Positions 6,515-7,269 of a stretch of 7,269 nt of DNA are shown one piece after another (within the stretch, counting starts at the first letter, position 1; every line of letters begins with the position of its first letter). Source of the stretch: Bacteroidales bacterium (GTDB taxonomy: Bacteria; Bacteroidota; Bacteroidia; Bacteroidales; UBA7960); contig PWHO01000059.1 of assembly GCA_003555385.1 (NCBI GenBank), positions 1 through 7,269 of the forward strand, read 5' to 3'. The notes under the pieces are model-generated. The model did not search any database, was not told the origin of the DNA, and worked only from the letters and a program-made list of their open reading frames with translations. Both the position numbers and the translations under genes were made by a program.

Positions 6515-7269
6515 TTATAATTGCCCTTCAATTTTTTTCTTTTCCTTTTTTACTTTCTGCACGCCAAACAGGATGTAAATCACCGGCACAAATACCAGTG
6601 TCACCAGGGTGGAGAAGGCCAGCCCTCCAATTACTGCAATGGCCATAGGGGCCCATATCTCGGCTCCCTCACCACTTGACAGCACCATCGGAATCATGGC
6701 CAGCACGGTGGTCAGCGTGGTCATCAGCACAGGGCGCAGGCGTGATTTGCCCGCAGTGATCACAGATTGCACCACGCTCAGCCCGCGGGCCACCATCAGG
6801 TTGGTAAAGTCAACAAGGACAATGGAGTTTTTCACCACAATTCCCACCAGGATGACTCCTCCGATCAGGGAAATGACCGATAACCCTGTTCCTGTAAGAA
6901 ACAGTGCGATCATCACCCCGGAAAAAGCAAAAGGCACCGCCATCATGATAATGAAAGGCGTCCGGAAAGATTCAAACTGGGCGGCCATTACCACATAAAC
7001 CAGGAAAATACTGAGGATGAGGAGCAGTCCCAGGTCGGCAAAAGCCTCCTGCTGGTCTTCGATCTGTCCGCCGAACTCAACAAAAATCCCATCGGGAAGT
7101 TCCATCTCATCCAACTCTGTCTGGATATCGGAGGTTACATCTCCCAAAGAACGTTCGTGCAACCCGCTTGATACCGTCAGGTAGCGGATACGGTTCTTAC
7201 GCTCAATATTCGGTGGTGCGAAAAACTCACTTACCTCAGCAAATTCCTTCACCCTGACCATTTGGCCCA
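6515..7269 (-). CDS. RND efflux permease (HAE1/AcrB type), C-terminal 250 residues
   Basis: Inner-membrane proton-driven pump subunit of a tripartite efflux system (permease, periplasmic adaptor, TolC-like channel). The frame enters from the right edge and ends at TAA 6517-6515; the Met at 7261 is internal, since the reading frame continues upstream of it to the edge. The visible part starts in the periplasmic porter/docking region (GGQIEDQQEAFADL) and then has five membrane segments matching TM8-TM12. These are VVMAAQFESFRTP after TM8, VPFAFSGVMIALFLTG in TM9, GIVVKNSIVLVDF in TM10, SRLRPVLMTTLTTVLAMIP before and in TM11, and GGLAFSTLVTLVFVPVIY in TM12. The AQFES and KNSIVLVDF motifs favour the drug/hydrophobic-compound (HAE1) branch over the heavy-metal branch. 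The proteins end with a short lysine-rich cytoplasmic tail. The adaptor and outer-membrane genes would be expected beyond the right edge. Substrate cannot be told from this part. Confidence 0.95.
   Translation of the reverse strand, partial: GQMVRVKEFAEVSEFFAPPNIERKNRIRYLTVSSGLHERSLGDVTSDIQTELDEMELPDGIFVEFGGQIEDQQEAFADLGLLLILSIFLVYVVMAAQFESFRTPFIIMMAVPFAFSGVMIALFLTGTGLSVISLIGGVILVGIVVKNSIVLVDFTNLMVARGLSVVQSVITAGKSRLRPVLMTTLTTVLAMIPMVLSSGEGAEIWAPMAIAVIGGLAFSTLVTLVFVPVIYILFGVQKVKKEKKKIEGQL

Noticed and set aside
7259..7261. ATG at 7261 (minus strand) as a start for a short 248-residue membrane protein
   Set aside because: The frame continues upstream to the window edge, and the product is clearly the C-terminal part of an RND permease of about 1,000 residues, so this Met is internal.
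3638..7269. Metalloprotease, PII-like protein and RND pump as one functional system
   Set aside because: A hairpin terminator and a 190-base gap separate the protease from the pump genes, and I know of no conserved link between these families. Co-location alone is not enough.

Overview
The window reads as a piece of a chromosome from a member of the Bacteroidota (order not determinable here). The evidence is the gene order ileS – DksA/TraR-like gene – lspA, a type-2-like IleRS, a Bacteroidota-type LspA with an enlarged loop, a DUF5117/DUF4953-type lipoprotein metalloprotease, a PG0541-like gene next to an RND pump, and A/T-rich leaders without clear Shine-Dalgarno sequences. Base composition is fairly even, and I see no sign of mobile DNA, tRNA, rRNA or CRISPR.

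Left half, plus strand (1-3473): the 3' two thirds of ileS (isoleucyl-tRNA synthetase), a small DksA/TraR-family gene whose zinc finger keeps only one of four cysteines, and lspA (lipoprotein signal peptidase). The gaps are 14 and 21 bases, so this looks like one operon. lspA starts at TTG; an in-frame stop just upstream leaves no ATG or GTG choice. The operon ends at a strong, nearly symmetric hairpin (3518-3555) that can terminate transcription from both sides. It is followed by four copies of a 15-bp tandem repeat (3557-3616).

Right half, minus strand (3638-7269): read from the right edge, the C-terminal part of an inner-membrane RND efflux permease is followed after 11 bases by a 99-residue PII-like protein of the kind found beside such pumps. 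Then come a hairpin terminator and a 190-base gap, and then a 791-residue secreted lipoprotein metalloprotease with the metzincin-like signature HEVGHAIGLPHN. The metalloprotease and lspA converge on the bidirectional terminator. The protease has a lipobox, so it would itself be a substrate of LspA.

Most of the window is conserved core or common accessory content for the phylum. The points worth a second look are the cysteine-depleted DksA-like protein, the PII-like partner of the pump, the 15-bp repeat array, and the overlapping alternative hairpins upstream of the protease gene. I found no convincing undescribed multi-gene system.
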